64,000 bases of DNA, from positions 124,001-188,000 of the forward strand of contig CAZRRO010000009.1 of assembly GCA_964602595.1 (NCBI GenBank). Reading direction: 5' to 3'. Shown here piece after piece: positions 42,112 through 51,937 of the stretch; position 1 is the first letter of the stretch; each line of letters starts with the position of its first letter. A program made the position numbers and the translations under genes. The stretch is from CAIWAH01 sp964602595. GTDB lineage: Bacteria > Verrucomicrobiota > Verrucomicrobiia > Limisphaerales > UBA9464. The notes beneath the pieces were generated by a model. It was not told the DNA's origin. It made no database searches and saw only the letters and a program-made list of their open reading frames with translations.

Positions 42112-45100
42112 TTAGGGAATTGCAATCGTGACCCGGAAGAATTTTGGGAAGACTCCACTGGTGTCCACGGCTGACAGTACACCCTCTACCGATTGTAGTC
42201 CGAATTCCGCCAACACTTGCCACTCGCCACCAGAGAGCGTGTCTCGGACCCAAACCGTGTAGCGTCGACCCAGAATTGCTGGGAAAGAGATCCGAGGACT
42301 ACCACCGGCGTCGTTGACCCCCACGCGAAAGACGCTCGCAGCTTCCTTAGGGTGGGTGCCCGCAACAAACTCGCTGAAATTGCTTTGACCATCACCGTCA
42401 GGATCCCCGGTGGCCCCTTCATCGCCGGCAGCCGACGCGGGATTGAGGCCATACCGTGTTTCCCAGTCGTCCGGCAAACCATCGGCGTCGGTATCCGTCG
42501 AATTCAGGGTATCGTCAGGATTATTCTGGCGGCCCGCGGTTGGGTTGGCCGCTATCCAGTTTGCGGGATCGTTTCCGAACCGAACGCTGCTCATCCGCTG
42601 TAGGGAGTGCCCCAAGCCCGCGGCCGGAATCGGCCAGGGGATGTTGACCGAATAGTTGATTGTTTCCGTGTTCACATACGGCACTTCGCCGGCGGATGCG
42701 GGTGGCGAGTCCAACGGTTCATCAGGGCGATTCAGCCCGAGGCGTTCGCCGGAATTGTTCAGCACACCTGTCCACGGGCCAAAGATCGGAACTTCGGGGG
42801 GAACGTTGAAGGCAGCCCGGAACGCTGCTTCCGGATTCGTTGGCCACGACGGATCAAAGCCGACCAACAACGCGAACCCACCGGGTGGCAAAGTAGTTGA
42901 GGGCGGAAACGTGAAATCGACTCCGCCACGTAGCCGCCAACGATTGGTCGCATGGTCCGGATCAAACAGGTTCAACGGACCGGCTGTAACATTTCGAATT
43001 TCCACGAACTCGTCGGCGGAGTTGTTGAAGCCGGCGACCGGTTGCGGTTCACAATGGATTTCCGTGATCACCAAGGGGCCAACGGCCGGTCCGGCATTGG
43101 CCGCACCAAGCGTCCTTGCCACCTGCGGGACGAAATGCTCCACCCCATCGCCAGTGACGTGTCGGCCGAAGCTCACCCCATTGAATGACGCGCCAAAGCC
43201 AAAGCCATGATGCCAACCCGTCAGGTCCCCGGTCCCATCCGCACTGAACAAGTGCGCCTCGTCACCCAAGGCGCTGAAAGAGAACCCATTCGTCGTGCCG
43301 CGGAATGACGATTCATCGACGATCCAATACCCTCCGGGCTCGATCACAGTCCCATCCGGGATGCGGAACTTGTTCGGGGTCCGGAAATCATCCGACAGCC
43401 ACCAGCCTCCGATTGCCACGGCCGAAGTGCCTGGGTTGTGGAGCTCAATGGAATCCAGCAAAGGGGGATCCGTGTGAGTGAGCGCCTCGTTGACCAGGAC
43501 GGGCGAAACCACGGTGGGTTGCGGGTCCGCCGTGCCCGGCGAACCACCGGGGCGGGCACTCTGACGCCAAACGCCGGGATTTGCCAATTCCGTGGCGGCA
43601 ATCGATTCATCGCGAAGGACCAACGAAAAGCCGACACCGTCTGCCAACGGGGCCCAGGAATCATCATAGCTGAAGTCACTGATGGGTTCTTGCAGCGGGC
43701 CCCGAAGCACCAAGCGGTTGCCTTCATTCGCAAGCGAACCGGAAAACTCGCCCGCGATCCCTGAAGCTCCCGGATACCGGGACATGAATGCGGCCCGGTT
43801 GCGAACGACCAGAACCCTGCCGCCCGGCGCCACGGAGGTGACGCCGCTGGCCGCGGTGAACGCGTAGCTAATCCCTCCACCCAGGGTAAATCCGATCAGG
43901 TTCAACGGTGCAGCCGAGGTGTTCCTGAGTTCGATGAACTCGAAATCCGAATCAGTGTTGGTCGAACCAGCAGGAGCATCGGCCGGATGGAACATGATCT
44001 CGCTCAGCAAGAGCGGCGGCACCACGTTGAAATAGGTCGCCGCCGTGATCCCGGACCATTTCGATACTAACGGTGGATCCCCCGCTCCCGTCCGGGAGGT
44101 GTGGCTGCCGTTGTTCACTCGGGCGACCAACCGGGCGTTGGCCGAGATTTCGATGGGTTCCGTGCCGGCAATTCGGGCCGAGCCTCGGACCGCACCGCCC
44201 GGTGCCCGCGGATCCGTGCCATCTAGCGTGTAGTAAATGGTGCCGTTGGCCGGGCCGGTCAGGCGCACACTGATGGCGTTCGTGAAACGGCCGCCCGGAG
44301 TGTTGTTGGTCGGACGAAACACAAACTGGCTGTCCATGAACGTGACCCGGTTGGAGAGCCAGGCTTTCAATGAGTTGATCTCGCCCTGGAAACCATTGCG
44401 GGGCGGGGCTGAACCGCCCCACTTGGCCTGCTCGCGCGGCTGGGCCTTGCGAATCTCCCCGGTCAGCTGATCCACCAGCCGATGGAGGTTCGTCGTCGAA
44501 AAGTCACCCGACCGGAGCGCTTGGTAGCGGTCGATCCACTCCTGGAAAAAATCTGGATCCTGAAAGAGCCGTCCCCACCAAGCTTGGGTTGTCTCATTGA
44601 AGAAGTCCGTGCCCGAGCCATTGGCGGAACTCCAGATCCGCGGGTTTGCATCCCGTCCGTCCGTTGAATTCAACGCGCGGTCGAAATCCCAATGCGGCCC
44701 AAAGGTGATCTTGCCGTTGCGGGGCTTGTAGAGGTAGGCGCTGAGGCGTAGCGCATCCACGTTGAAGGTCAGCGTGTTGATGAGGTGATAGTCGATCCAC
44801 GCCTCGACATCGATGTAAGCACGATAACCGGTGGTGGTATTGCGCCAGTTGGTGCCGTAGAGCGCGGCGCCAAACGCGTCGAAGTGAGTTTGGAGATACT
44901 GACGCTGGGCCGCCCGTTCCGGGAGGAACATCTCCGTCTCCGAGGGTTCGACAAACACCATGCCCTGATTGGCCGCGTAGAATCCGGACTCTCCGGGGCC
45001 GGTTCGGTCCACTTTCAGGAGGTATCCGCCGGTCACCTGCGGCGCTTTGCTGTGCTCCGGTTCCAGCTTGTCCACGGCCACCCGGTCGGGACTCCGCCGG

Positions 45101-47181
45101 ATACGTTCCTCCAGCACATAGATCCCCGCATAGGTTCCGGGATAACGCACGGTGCCCACCCGGTCGGTGATCAGGAACACTTCGACGAATCGCGTCCGTG
45201 ACGAATACCGTCCCAAGTCCCGGCTCAATTGGTGCGCGAACGGATTGTGAATCAGGATTGGTTCGAAATTGTTCGGGGCGTAGAGCACCCAGTCGGAATC
45301 CGAGGGCATCCCCATCAGTTCCCGGTCGTCGTCGGCCTCAAATTCATCCCGGGTTTCAAGGTTCAGGCTGACCTTGGAGTAGCCAAGCGTGCTGGATCCG
45401 CGGGCACCAATGCCAACCTTGGCCCGCACGGTCGGCGGATTGGTCAGGGTCGTGACCCCATTCACCGGTTCGTAGACCTGAAGATAGGCCGTCTGCTGCC
45501 CATCGGCCGGCGGACGGGATTTGCCAAAGTTGTGCAGGATCATCACCGGCAAATCCGAGGCGAAGGTGGGCGTCGTCCCCTCAAGCTTCAGATACATTTC
45601 GGTGCGCGGCTCTCCAGGCAGAAGTCCCGGCGCAAAAGCCCGCGCGCGGACGATCACCGAACCGCTGATCGCGATGGTCGAAGCGTAAGCCGGCGAGGTT
45701 TCCGTCGGCAGTGAACCGTCCAACGTGTAGCGGATGACGGCGGCGGGATTCGGTGTTTCCAACGCCACCGACAGCACGAAGTCCGTCTGATAAGTGCCGC
45801 CCTTGGCGGAAAACTTCAGCTCCGGCGCGAAACCCGCGCCGCTGGATGAATTGGCCGTGCCGGGCGTCGGGGTTGCGAAGTAGCCCACGACGTTGGGCGC
45901 CCCGTTGGCGCGACCATAGGAAACATTTTTACGCTGCGGCGGATAAACCGGGGCAAAGCCGGAAACCACCTCGCCCGACGGATTCACCAACGCCAGGAAT
46001 TCGCCGCCATTCGAAAGCTTGAAATTGGTGTGCAGTCGCCCGCTGGTCGCCGTGCGGTTCTTCTCCGAAGCGAACACCACCAGGCGCCCCCCGGCCGGCA
46101 AGGTTAGGTTCGGGAAACGCCACTTCGTCAAGCTGGCCGGGTCATCGGTCAACGACCAACCAAAGAGCGAGACGCTTTGGGCCGACGTATTGAACAGCTC
46201 GATCCAGTCGGATTCGTCGCCATCTTCGTCGCGGTTGACACCGTCATTTTCGGCGAGGAATTCACTGATCAGCACCCCGGGGGTCGGTAGCGACGGGTCA
46301 ACCGTATAACCCCACGAGGCGCCCGCGAACGGGTGCGGGGTTCCCGCCAAATCCGTGATCCCGTGGCTCGCCCGGAACGCCACCGTCACGGCCCCATTGG
46401 CCGTCTTGGGGAAACTGAACACAAATTGGCCCGGGGTAATTTCAATGACGTTGGTCGCCGCCCGGCCGTTAACCAGCAGGTCCGCCGCCTCGACGCCCTT
46501 CACGGCCTCGCTGAAGATGACTTCCACCGAAAACAGTTCCCGGATGGCCGCGCCGGCCGCCGGCGACTGGCTCGCGATGACCGGCGCGTCGAAGTCGCCC
46601 TCGAAGTTCAGCGAGGCATCCCAGACGATGTCGCTGCTGCCCAGCGTCGTGTTCACCAGTTGGACGGCGATGTGATTCACGCCCTTGTTCAGCAGCGTTT
46701 GGGCATTCGGGATCGGATAGTCGTTGAACACCGCGGGGTCAGGATTCACCGCGCTGCTGGCAAACCCGTCGAAAGCTACCTCACCGGCCGGCATGTTGAA
46801 GCGCATCGCTTCGCGCCCATTGATCCAGCAAATGAAGCCGTCGTCACAGGCCGCCCGCAGAACCAGCGTCTTGATGTCCGCCGGATTGGCGACGGTGAAC
46901 TGCCGCCGCAGGAACACCGTGCTGTAGCTGTTCTGCATGTCCGTCAGCTCGGTGCCGGAAAACGGGTCGCCATAATAGAACGCCGCCCGCCCCACGGCCC
47001 AACTGCTGTCGTCATAGCTGGGTCCCCGCCACGAAGTGGTGTCCGGCTGCGACGCCGGCTGGGTGCCCTTGAAATAGCGCCACTCGGAGCCGACGGGAAA
47101 CAGCTCCTGGCCAAAGAGTCCGCCCCCGAACCCAGCCCAGCCCAACAGGGCGGCAACCAGCCAGCGATAGATACGATTCAT
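42112..47181 (-). CDS. Large secreted CotH-kinase-like protein with lamin-tail domains
   Basis: A 1689-residue exported protein. From ATG 47181 it has a signal peptide (YRWLVAALLGWAGFGGGLFG), a jelly-roll-like N-domain, a Big_5-like segment, a first lamin-tail domain (ISEFLAENDGVNRDEDGDES, DWIELFNTS), chitobiase-like beta-hex repeats (IRYTLDGSLPTETSPAY), a CotH protein-kinase-like domain (VTGGYLLKVDRTGPGE; FGPHWDFDRALNSTDGRD with the DFD metal motif), two or three more lamin-tail domains (LLSEIMFHPADAP, ITEIHCEPQP) and a C-terminal TSP3-like DTDADGLPDDWETRYGL part. The upstream open frame to 47481 is Arg/Pro-rich and rejected. CotH kinases phosphorylate spore-coat or surface proteins in some bacteria; activity here is unproven. 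Confidence 0.87.
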   Translation of the reverse strand: MNRIYRWLVAALLGWAGFGGGLFGQELFPVGSEWRYFKGTQPASQPDTTSWRGPSYDDSSWAVGRAAFYYGDPFSGTELTDMQNSYSTVFLRRQFTVANPADIKTLVLRAACDDGFICWINGREAMRFNMPAGEVAFDGFASSAVNPDPAVFNDYPIPNAQTLLNKGVNHIAVQLVNTTLGSSDIVWDASLNFEGDFDAPVIASQSPAAGAAIRELFSVEVIFSEAVKGVEAADLLVNGRAATNVIEITPGQFVFSFPKTANGAVTVAFRASHGITDLAGTPHPFAGASWGYTVDPSLPTPGVLISEFLAENDGVNRDEDGDESDWIELFNTSAQSVSLFGWSLTDDPASLTKWRFPNLTLPAGGRLVVFASEKNRTATSGRLHTNFKLSNGGEFLALVNPSGEVVSGFAPVYPPQRKNVSYGRANGAPNVVGYFATPTPGTANSSSGAGFAPELKFSAKGGTYQTDFVLSVALETPNPAAVIRYTLDGSLPTETSPAYASTIAISGSVIVRARAFAPGLLPGEPRTEMYLKLEGTTPTFASDLPVMILHNFGKSRPPADGQQTAYLQVYEPVNGVTTLTNPPTVRAKVGIGARGSSTLGYSKVSLNLETRDEFEADDDRELMGMPSDSDWVLYAPNNFEPILIHNPFAHQLSRDLGRYSSRTRFVEVFLITDRVGTVRYPGTYAGIYVLEERIRRSPDRVAVDKLEPEHSKAPQVTGGYLLKVDRTGPGESGFYAANQGMVFVEPSETEMFLPERAAQRQYLQTHFDAFGAALYGTNWRNTTTGYRAYIDVEAWIDYHLINTLTFNVDALRLSAYLYKPRNGKITFGPHWDFDRALNSTDGRDANPRIWSSANGSGTDFFNETTQAWWGRLFQDPDFFQEWIDRYQALRSGDFSTTNLHRLVDQLTGEIRKAQPREQAKWGGSAPPRNGFQGEINSLKAWLSNRVTFMDSQFVFRPTNNTPGGRFTNAISVRLTGPANGTIYYTLDGTDPRAPGGAVRGSARIAGTEPIEISANARLVARVNNGSHTSRTGAGDPPLVSKWSGITAATYFNVVPPLLLSEIMFHPADAPAGSTNTDSDFEFIELRNTSAAPLNLIGFTLGGGISYAFTAASGVTSVAPGGRVLVVRNRAAFMSRYPGASGIAGEFSGSLANEGNRLVLRGPLQEPISDFSYDDSWAPLADGVGFSLVLRDESIAATELANPGVWRQSARPGGSPGTADPQPTVVSPVLVNEALTHTDPPLLDSIELHNPGTSAVAIGGWWLSDDFRTPNKFRIPDGTVIEPGGYWIVDESSFRGTTNGFSFSALGDEAHLFSADGTGDLTGWHHGFGFGASFNGVSFGRHVTGDGVEHFVPQVARTLGAANAGPAVGPLVITEIHCEPQPVAGFNNSADEFVEIRNVTAGPLNLFDPDHATNRWRLRGGVDFTFPPSTTLPPGGFALLVGFDPSWPTNPEAAFRAAFNVPPEVPIFGPWTGVLNNSGERLGLNRPDEPLDSPPASAGEVPYVNTETINYSVNIPWPIPAAGLGHSLQRMSSVRFGNDPANWIAANPTAGRQNNPDDTLNSTDTDADGLPDDWETRYGLNPASAAGDEGATGDPDGDGQSNFSEFVAGTHPKEAASVFRVGVNDAGGSPRISFPAILGRRYTVWVRDTLSGGEWQVLAEFGLQSVEGVLSAVDTSGVFPKFFRVTIAIP

Positions 47182-47326
47182 GAAAGGTGTGCCGGAACCT
47201 AGACACCGAGCAGGAATTGCCAAGGGTCCAAGCCAAGATGTCGCGCCCGGCGGTCCCCGCCGGCTGCGAAGATCATCGCTTTCCCGGCTCCTTCGACAGC
47301 GGGGACGCCTGTCGTCGCGCCGTTCC

Positions 47327-48457
47327 TCAAGGAACTGGCACAAACCGGAAGCAGACCGGTGCGCCGACCTCGCAGGTCTTCCCGGTGGCCGCGAGTTTCC
47401 CGGACTTGCCATCCACGGTGAACACCGCGAACGAGTCGGAACCCTGATGACCGGCAACGAGGAATCGCCCGCTGGGATCAAAATTGAAGTTCCGCGGTGT
47501 TTTCCCGCCGACCGGCATGTGCTGGATCGCCGTGAGCTTGCCGCCCTGTCTCACCGCAAATACGGCGATCGAATCGTGCCCCCGGTTGCTGCCGTAGACG
47601 AATTTCCCGTTCGGATGCACCCGGACCTCGGCCGTCGAATTGCCCGGGACTGGTTTCGCGTCCGGCACCGTGGAAATCGTGTCCACCGCCGTCAGCTTCC
47701 CCGTCTTGGGCGCGTAGCGGAAGCGAGTCACCGTCTGCAACAGCTCATTGATCACGTAGGCACGGGCGCCCTTCGGCCCAAAGGCGAAGTGGCGCGGCCC
47801 CGACCCCGGCGGCAGAACGACATCGAGCTCGGGCCGGGCCGTCAGGGAACCCGCACCCGCGTCAAACGCGTAGGCATGGATCTTGTCGGTGCCCAGGTCG
47901 GCCACGAAAGCGAACCGGTTGTCAGGGGAAAGATTCACCGAATGTCCGTGCGGCTCCTTCTGCCGGGCCGGGTTCACGCTGGAGCCCAGATGCTGGACGA
48001 ACGCGCTGCGCGGCCTAAGGGATCCGTCGGGGTTTAGGGGCAACGACGCCACCGAGCCGCCGCCGTAGTTCGCCACCAACACATTTTGCCCCGACCCGTC
48101 CACGTTGAGGTGGCAAGGACCGCCGCCCACCGACGACTGCTGATTGAGTTCGGTCAGCCGCCCCGTGGCGGGCTCAACTTTGAACGCGGTGACATACCCG
48201 CCTGGCTGGGCGCCCCATTTGTCGGTCTCGTTGCAGGCATAGACGAATCGGCCGTTCGGGTGCACAGCGAGGAAAGTCGGATTAGTCGCCTTCGCGGCCA
48301 ATCCCAGTTCGATGACCTCACCCGACCCGGTATCGAACCGATAGGCGTAAATCCCCTCGCTCTTCCCGCCCGTATAAGTCCCGACATACAGCAGGAATTG
48401 TTCGGCGGAGACCGACCCAGCGAGGGCTAGTCCAACAAGGGCAGCGGGGAGTTTCAT
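47327..48457 (-). CDS. Lactonase family (seven-bladed propeller) secreted protein
   Basis: A 376-residue protein related to 6-phosphogluconolactonase of the YbhE/Pgl type, which hydrolyses sugar-acid lactones. Features are a signal peptide (MKLPAALVGLALAGSVSA), LLYVGTYTGGKSEGIYAYRF, NPTFLAVHPNGRFVYACNE, SVGGGPCHLNVDGSGQNVLV, GPRHFAFGPKGARAYVINE and a KTPRNFNFDPSGRFLVAG blade, as in the family. The signal peptide suggests a periplasmic lactonase rather than the cytoplasmic pentose-phosphate enzyme. ATG 48457 is preferred to 48469. It precedes the CotH-like gene on the same strand by 145 bases. Confidence 0.87.
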   Translation of the reverse strand: MKLPAALVGLALAGSVSAEQFLLYVGTYTGGKSEGIYAYRFDTGSGEVIELGLAAKATNPTFLAVHPNGRFVYACNETDKWGAQPGGYVTAFKVEPATGRLTELNQQSSVGGGPCHLNVDGSGQNVLVANYGGGSVASLPLNPDGSLRPRSAFVQHLGSSVNPARQKEPHGHSVNLSPDNRFAFVADLGTDKIHAYAFDAGAGSLTARPELDVVLPPGSGPRHFAFGPKGARAYVINELLQTVTRFRYAPKTGKLTAVDTISTVPDAKPVPGNSTAEVRVHPNGKFVYGSNRGHDSIAVFAVRQGGKLTAIQHMPVGGKTPRNFNFDPSGRFLVAGHQGSDSFAVFTVDGKSGKLAATGKTCEVGAPVCFRFVPVP

Positions 48458-48538
48458 GCCCCCCAGCAAACACCGCGCGGAGCGGGCCTAGAAGCAAAAT
48501 TCCAGCGCTTGCCGCTGGCCTTGGGGATAGCCTGCCTC

Positions 48539-49246
48539 CTAGCGCCGGAATTCGCGGGGCGGCGACGCCACCTCCGCCGGCAGGGCCACGCCAAACAAGG
48601 TCGGCGCGTTAGTCGCCGCCCGGTCCGCCAACGGCGCCAAGTGTCCGAAGAAATCTCCGAACCGGAGGCTGCACTGCAAGCGCCGTTGTTTCACGTCGAT
48701 CTTGGGATTCACCTGGATCACCGCCTCCGTGAACGGCGGCCGGCGTTTCATCGCCTGGGCTTCCCGCCGGACGGCCAGCACGTCGCGGGACGGATCCTTG
48801 ATCAGGGCGTCCAGTCGTTCGAGATCCGCTCGGGTGACCGAGCCCCAAAGTTGCAGCCACTGCTCCGGCTCGACGCGGATGGCCTGGACGTTCACAAAAC
48901 GCTTCACCGCCCCCTGCTGCTGCCAGAAGCCGACGATTAGCAGGAACGGCTCCCGGATGTCGAACTGCCGCAGCGCATCGCCCAAGTCCACAGGGGCGCC
49001 CCACTTCGCCGCCTTCGGATTCACCGGAATACCGCCGTGATTGGTGTTCACGTTCGCCGGAATGTCCCACCGCTGCGTGTAATCCACCGGCTGATAGCCG
49101 GCGAAGAAGGTGTTGCGAATCCACTCCTCAAAAACCACTCCGTGCCGCTGGACCTCCTGCCGGCCGGCGGGCGGCTTGGCCGCCGCCGGCCCCCACAGGC
49201 CGAGGGCGATCAGGATCGCACCAATGAATTTCCAGCCACCCTTCAC
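48539..49246 (-). CDS. Secreted protein of unknown function, possibly nuclease-like fold
   Basis: A 235-residue protein with a signal peptide (GWKFIGAILIALGLWGPAAA). I do not recognise the family. The core GVVFEEWIRNTFFAGY, YTQRWDIPANVNTNHGGIPV, KWGAPVDLGDALRQF, FLLIVGFWQQQG and INPKID-like VNPKIDVKQRRLQCSLRF has the look of PD-(D/E)XK-type enzymes, with acidic and lysine residues on predicted strands, but this is a weak impression. Lactonase and aldo/keto reductase genes flank it. The real start and export are well supported by the signal peptide. Confidence 0.65.
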   Translation of the reverse strand: MKGGWKFIGAILIALGLWGPAAAKPPAGRQEVQRHGVVFEEWIRNTFFAGYQPVDYTQRWDIPANVNTNHGGIPVNPKAAKWGAPVDLGDALRQFDIREPFLLIVGFWQQQGAVKRFVNVQAIRVEPEQWLQLWGSVTRADLERLDALIKDPSRDVLAVRREAQAMKRRPPFTEAVIQVNPKIDVKQRRLQCSLRFGDFFGHLAPLADRAATNAPTLFGVALPAEVASPPREFRR

Positions 49247-49350
49247 GGCGACAGCCTACGGAAAGGCGGTCTGCCCGGCGAACTGGAATTCCGGGCGCCG
49301 GATTTTCACTTCCCGACCCGGGAGGCGCCAGCGCACGTTCGGCGCGCCAC

Positions 49351-50286
49351 ATGAAAACACTCCGCCTTGGTCGCAGCTCGCTCGTCAGTTCCCGCCTCGC
49401 CTACGGCTGCTGGCGCCTCGCCGGCTCCGAGGGCCAGCCTCCGGAACCGACCAGCGCGACCGGCATCCGCGCGGTCCACGCCGCGGCCGACGCGGGTTAC
49501 ACCCTGTTCGACCTGGCCGACATTTACGGAGGCGGGCGGTGCGAGGAGATTTTCGGCGAGGCGTTGCGCGCCCGGCCCGGCTTGCGGGAACGCCTCCTCA
49601 TCGCCAGCAAGTGCGGGATCCGACGCGCCGGCGAACCGGCAGGCGCGCCCGTGCGCTACGACTTCTCCGCGGAACACATCGTGACCAGCGTGGATGCTTC
49701 CCTGCGCCGCCTCGGAGTCGAAACCATCGACCTGCTGATGCTTCACCGGCCCGACTACCTCATGGATCCCCACGCCGTGGCCGGCGCCTTTGTCCAATTG
49801 CGCGACGCCGGCAAGGTGCGCGAGTTCGGCGTGAGTAATTTCCGTCCCAGTCAGGTAACGGCCCTGCAACGGCTGTGCCCGCTGCCCTTGGCGGTCAACC
49901 AAGTTGAAATCAGCCTGCTCCAGCTCGCGGCGCTGGAAGACTGCACGCTGGACCAATGCCTGGCGGAAACGATCACGCCAATGGCGTGGAGCCCCCTCGC
50001 CGGCGGCCTGCTGGGCAGCCATGTTCACGGCCTGCTGCCGGGACAGCGCGGCTACGAACCCACCCGGGTCACCGCGGTGCTGGACCGGCTCGCCGGGAGC
50101 CTCGGCACCACCCGGGAAACAATCGCCCTCGCCTGGCTGCTGCGGCACCCGGCCGGCATCCAACCGGTGGTCGGCTCCGTCGATCCGGCCCGCATCCGCG
50201 GTGCCGTCGCGGCCGACGCCCTGCCCCTGTCGCACGCGGACTGGTATCACCTCGTGACCGCGGCCCGGACTACACCCCTGCCCTGA
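49351..50286 (+). CDS. Aldo/keto reductase (YdhF-like)
   Basis: An NADPH-dependent oxidoreductase with a TIM-barrel fold; substrate unknown. The 311-residue product keeps the catalytic tetrad Asp54, Tyr59 (FDLADIYGGG), Lys87 (IASKCG) and His132 (LLMLHRPDYLMDP), and cofactor-binding blocks (FGVSNFRPSQV, LPLAVNQVEISLL, GIQPVVGSVDPARI). The pattern of residues suits the E. coli YdhF group. It is divergent from the unknown secreted protein and ends 16 bases before the convergent SRPBCC gene. Confidence 0.9.
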   Translation: MKTLRLGRSSLVSSRLAYGCWRLAGSEGQPPEPTSATGIRAVHAAADAGYTLFDLADIYGGGRCEEIFGEALRARPGLRERLLIASKCGIRRAGEPAGAPVRYDFSAEHIVTSVDASLRRLGVETIDLLMLHRPDYLMDPHAVAGAFVQLRDAGKVREFGVSNFRPSQVTALQRLCPLPLAVNQVEISLLQLAALEDCTLDQCLAETITPMAWSPLAGGLLGSHVHGLLPGQRGYEPTRVTAVLDRLAGSLGTTRETIALAWLLRHPAGIQPVVGSVDPARIRGAVAADALPLSHADWYHLVTAARTTPLP

Positions 50287-50302
50287 TTCGGCAACTCCAC
50301 GG

Positions 50303-50839
50303 CTACTTGGCAGCCTCGGCCCGCACCTTCAAGTTGGCCAAGCCGGCGGCGAAGTCAGGGCCCATCATGCTGTCCATGAACAGGCCGAACCACCGGCCGA
50401 CCGGGTTCGCACCGAGGTTCCCTCCATTGGTCCAGGTGACCTTGGTCCCGCCTGCTTCGGGCACCAAGCTGATGATGCCCGCCGACAAATACTGGCCGTT
50501 CTCGAAGTCGAGGTGGTAGGCAATGCTCTTGCCGGGCTCCAAGGCGGTGAACTTGATCGCGCCATTGCCGCTGGATTTCCCGGCCCACGAATAGCCGGCC
50601 CCGACGCCGGTGTCGGTTTCGCCAAACTTCATCGTCATGTCGGGATACTTGTTGGTGGTCCAGGCAATCCACTCCGGCCAACGGCGGAAGGCAGAAATGT
50701 AGGGGTAGATCTTTTCCGCCGGCGCGTTGATTACTGTCGAACGCTCGACGTGGTAAGTTTTGGGGAGAAACAGCCCGACCACCACGAACAAGGCGACGAC
50801 GATGGCACCAACCAGGAGGATTTTCTTGAGCGCTTTCAT
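50303..50839 (-). CDS. SRPBCC/polyketide-cyclase-like protein with N-terminal membrane helix
   Basis: A 178-residue protein with an N-terminal membrane segment (ILLVGAIVVALFVVVGLFL) and a START/SRPBCC ligand-binding fold (HVERSTVINAPAEKIYPYIS, FRRWPEWIAWTTN, then GAGYSWAGKSSGNGAIKF and GTKVTWTNGGNLGANPVGRW). Members bind small hydrophobic ligands; no specific ligand can be inferred. It converges with the aldo/keto reductase and is divergent from the SDR gene that opens the 51-60 kb cluster. Confidence 0.83.
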   Translation of the reverse strand: MKALKKILLVGAIVVALFVVVGLFLPKTYHVERSTVINAPAEKIYPYISAFRRWPEWIAWTTNKYPDMTMKFGETDTGVGAGYSWAGKSSGNGAIKFTALEPGKSIAYHLDFENGQYLSAGIISLVPEAGGTKVTWTNGGNLGANPVGRWFGLFMDSMMGPDFAAGLANLKVRAEAAK

Positions 50840-51064
50840 TGGAGGGTAGGCCCATCAAACGCGAGCCCCGCACCGCCGGGCAAGCGACTTTCGAACCGCC
50901 TGCGGAAATTCCCCGATCCGCGGTAGGCCGCGGCCGTTTCCTCGGTCTTCGTCAATTCGGGCCGCCCGCCCGGGGAACCACCGGTGATTTAGCTTCCCCT
51001 GAAGGTCCGAACCCGCGCATTAAGGGGCCGGCGAACGTGGGGGGACTTCGCCTCCCTTTGCGTC

Positions 51065-51892
51065 ATGAAACAACTCGCCGGCCGGACCGCGATTCTAACG
51101 GGCGCCAGTGGGGGCCTCGGGTCCCACTTGGTCCACGCCCTCGCTTCGGAGCAGATCAACCTCCTGCTCGTCGCGTATCCGGGCGTCGAACTTCCCCGGG
51201 TTCAGGCCGTCGCCGCGAAGGAAACGGTGCGGGCCGAAGTCTTGGTCGCCGACCTGCGAGTCCCCGCCGAGCGGACGCGGGTCATCGAAAGCGCGCGCCG
51301 CCACTTCGGCCAGGTGGACCTGCTCATCAACAATGCCGGCGTCGAATATTCCTGGGCCTACCATGAGCTGACCGCGTCGCAGATCGCCGAGGTGATCGCG
51401 GTCAACCTGGAGGCGCCCATGCTGCTTTCCTGGCAATTGCTCCCCCATCTCCTGGAACGTGGCACCGGCCACATCGTGAACATTTCCTCGCTGGCCGGCA
51501 AAGCGGGTCCGGGTTTCCAGGAACCCTACGCCGCGACCAAGGCCGGGCTTGTCGGATTCACCCAGTCGCTGCGGGCCAGCTACCGCGGCACAGGAGTCAG
51601 CGCCTCAGTCGTGACCCCCGGCTTCATCGAGGCCGGCATCTACACTAGGCTCAAGGAAACCACTGGCCGGGCCGCCCCGGCGTTGCTGGGTGCCTGCCCG
51701 CCGGACCGGGTTTGCCGCGCGGTGATCCGGGCCATCCGCGAGGATCGGCCCGAACTCATCGTTAACCGTTACCCCGTGCGGCCGATACTGGCGCTGTCCG
51801 CGCTCTTTCCCAGTTTCGGGGAATGGTTCAACCGCACCATCGGCGTGACGGCGTTCTTCCGTCGCGCCGCGGAACTCAACCGCCGGCCCTGA
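51065..51892 (+). CDS. Short-chain dehydrogenase/reductase (ketoacyl-reductase-like)
   Basis: An NAD(P)H-dependent oxidoreductase of classical SDR type, 275 residues. Cofactor loop TGASGGLGSHL (12-22), LLINNAGVEY, catalytic Ser (NISSLAG, 141-142) and Tyr155/Lys159 (EPYAATKAG). The C-terminal about 60 residues carry a hydrophobic stretch (PVRPILALSALFPSF). Such enzymes reduce ketones, among them 3-oxoacyl groups, but substrate is not given by sequence. It lies 45 bases upstream of the FadL-type gene on the same strand, which is why it is counted with the putative lipid-signal cluster. Confidence 0.88.
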   Translation: MKQLAGRTAILTGASGGLGSHLVHALASEQINLLLVAYPGVELPRVQAVAAKETVRAEVLVADLRVPAERTRVIESARRHFGQVDLLINNAGVEYSWAYHELTASQIAEVIAVNLEAPMLLSWQLLPHLLERGTGHIVNISSLAGKAGPGFQEPYAATKAGLVGFTQSLRASYRGTGVSASVVTPGFIEAGIYTRLKETTGRAAPALLGACPPDRVCRAVIRAIREDRPELIVNRYPVRPILALSALFPSFGEWFNRTIGVTAFFRRAAELNRRP

Positions 51893-51937
51893 CGCCGGCC
51901 GTTGGCCCGCCACCCCGTTTACACTCCACAACCAAAC

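Noticed and set aside
47182..47481. 100-residue N-terminal extension of the CotH-like protein
   Set aside because: Arg/Pro/Ser-rich and overlaps the lactonase 3' end; the ATG at 47181 is followed by a clean signal peptide.
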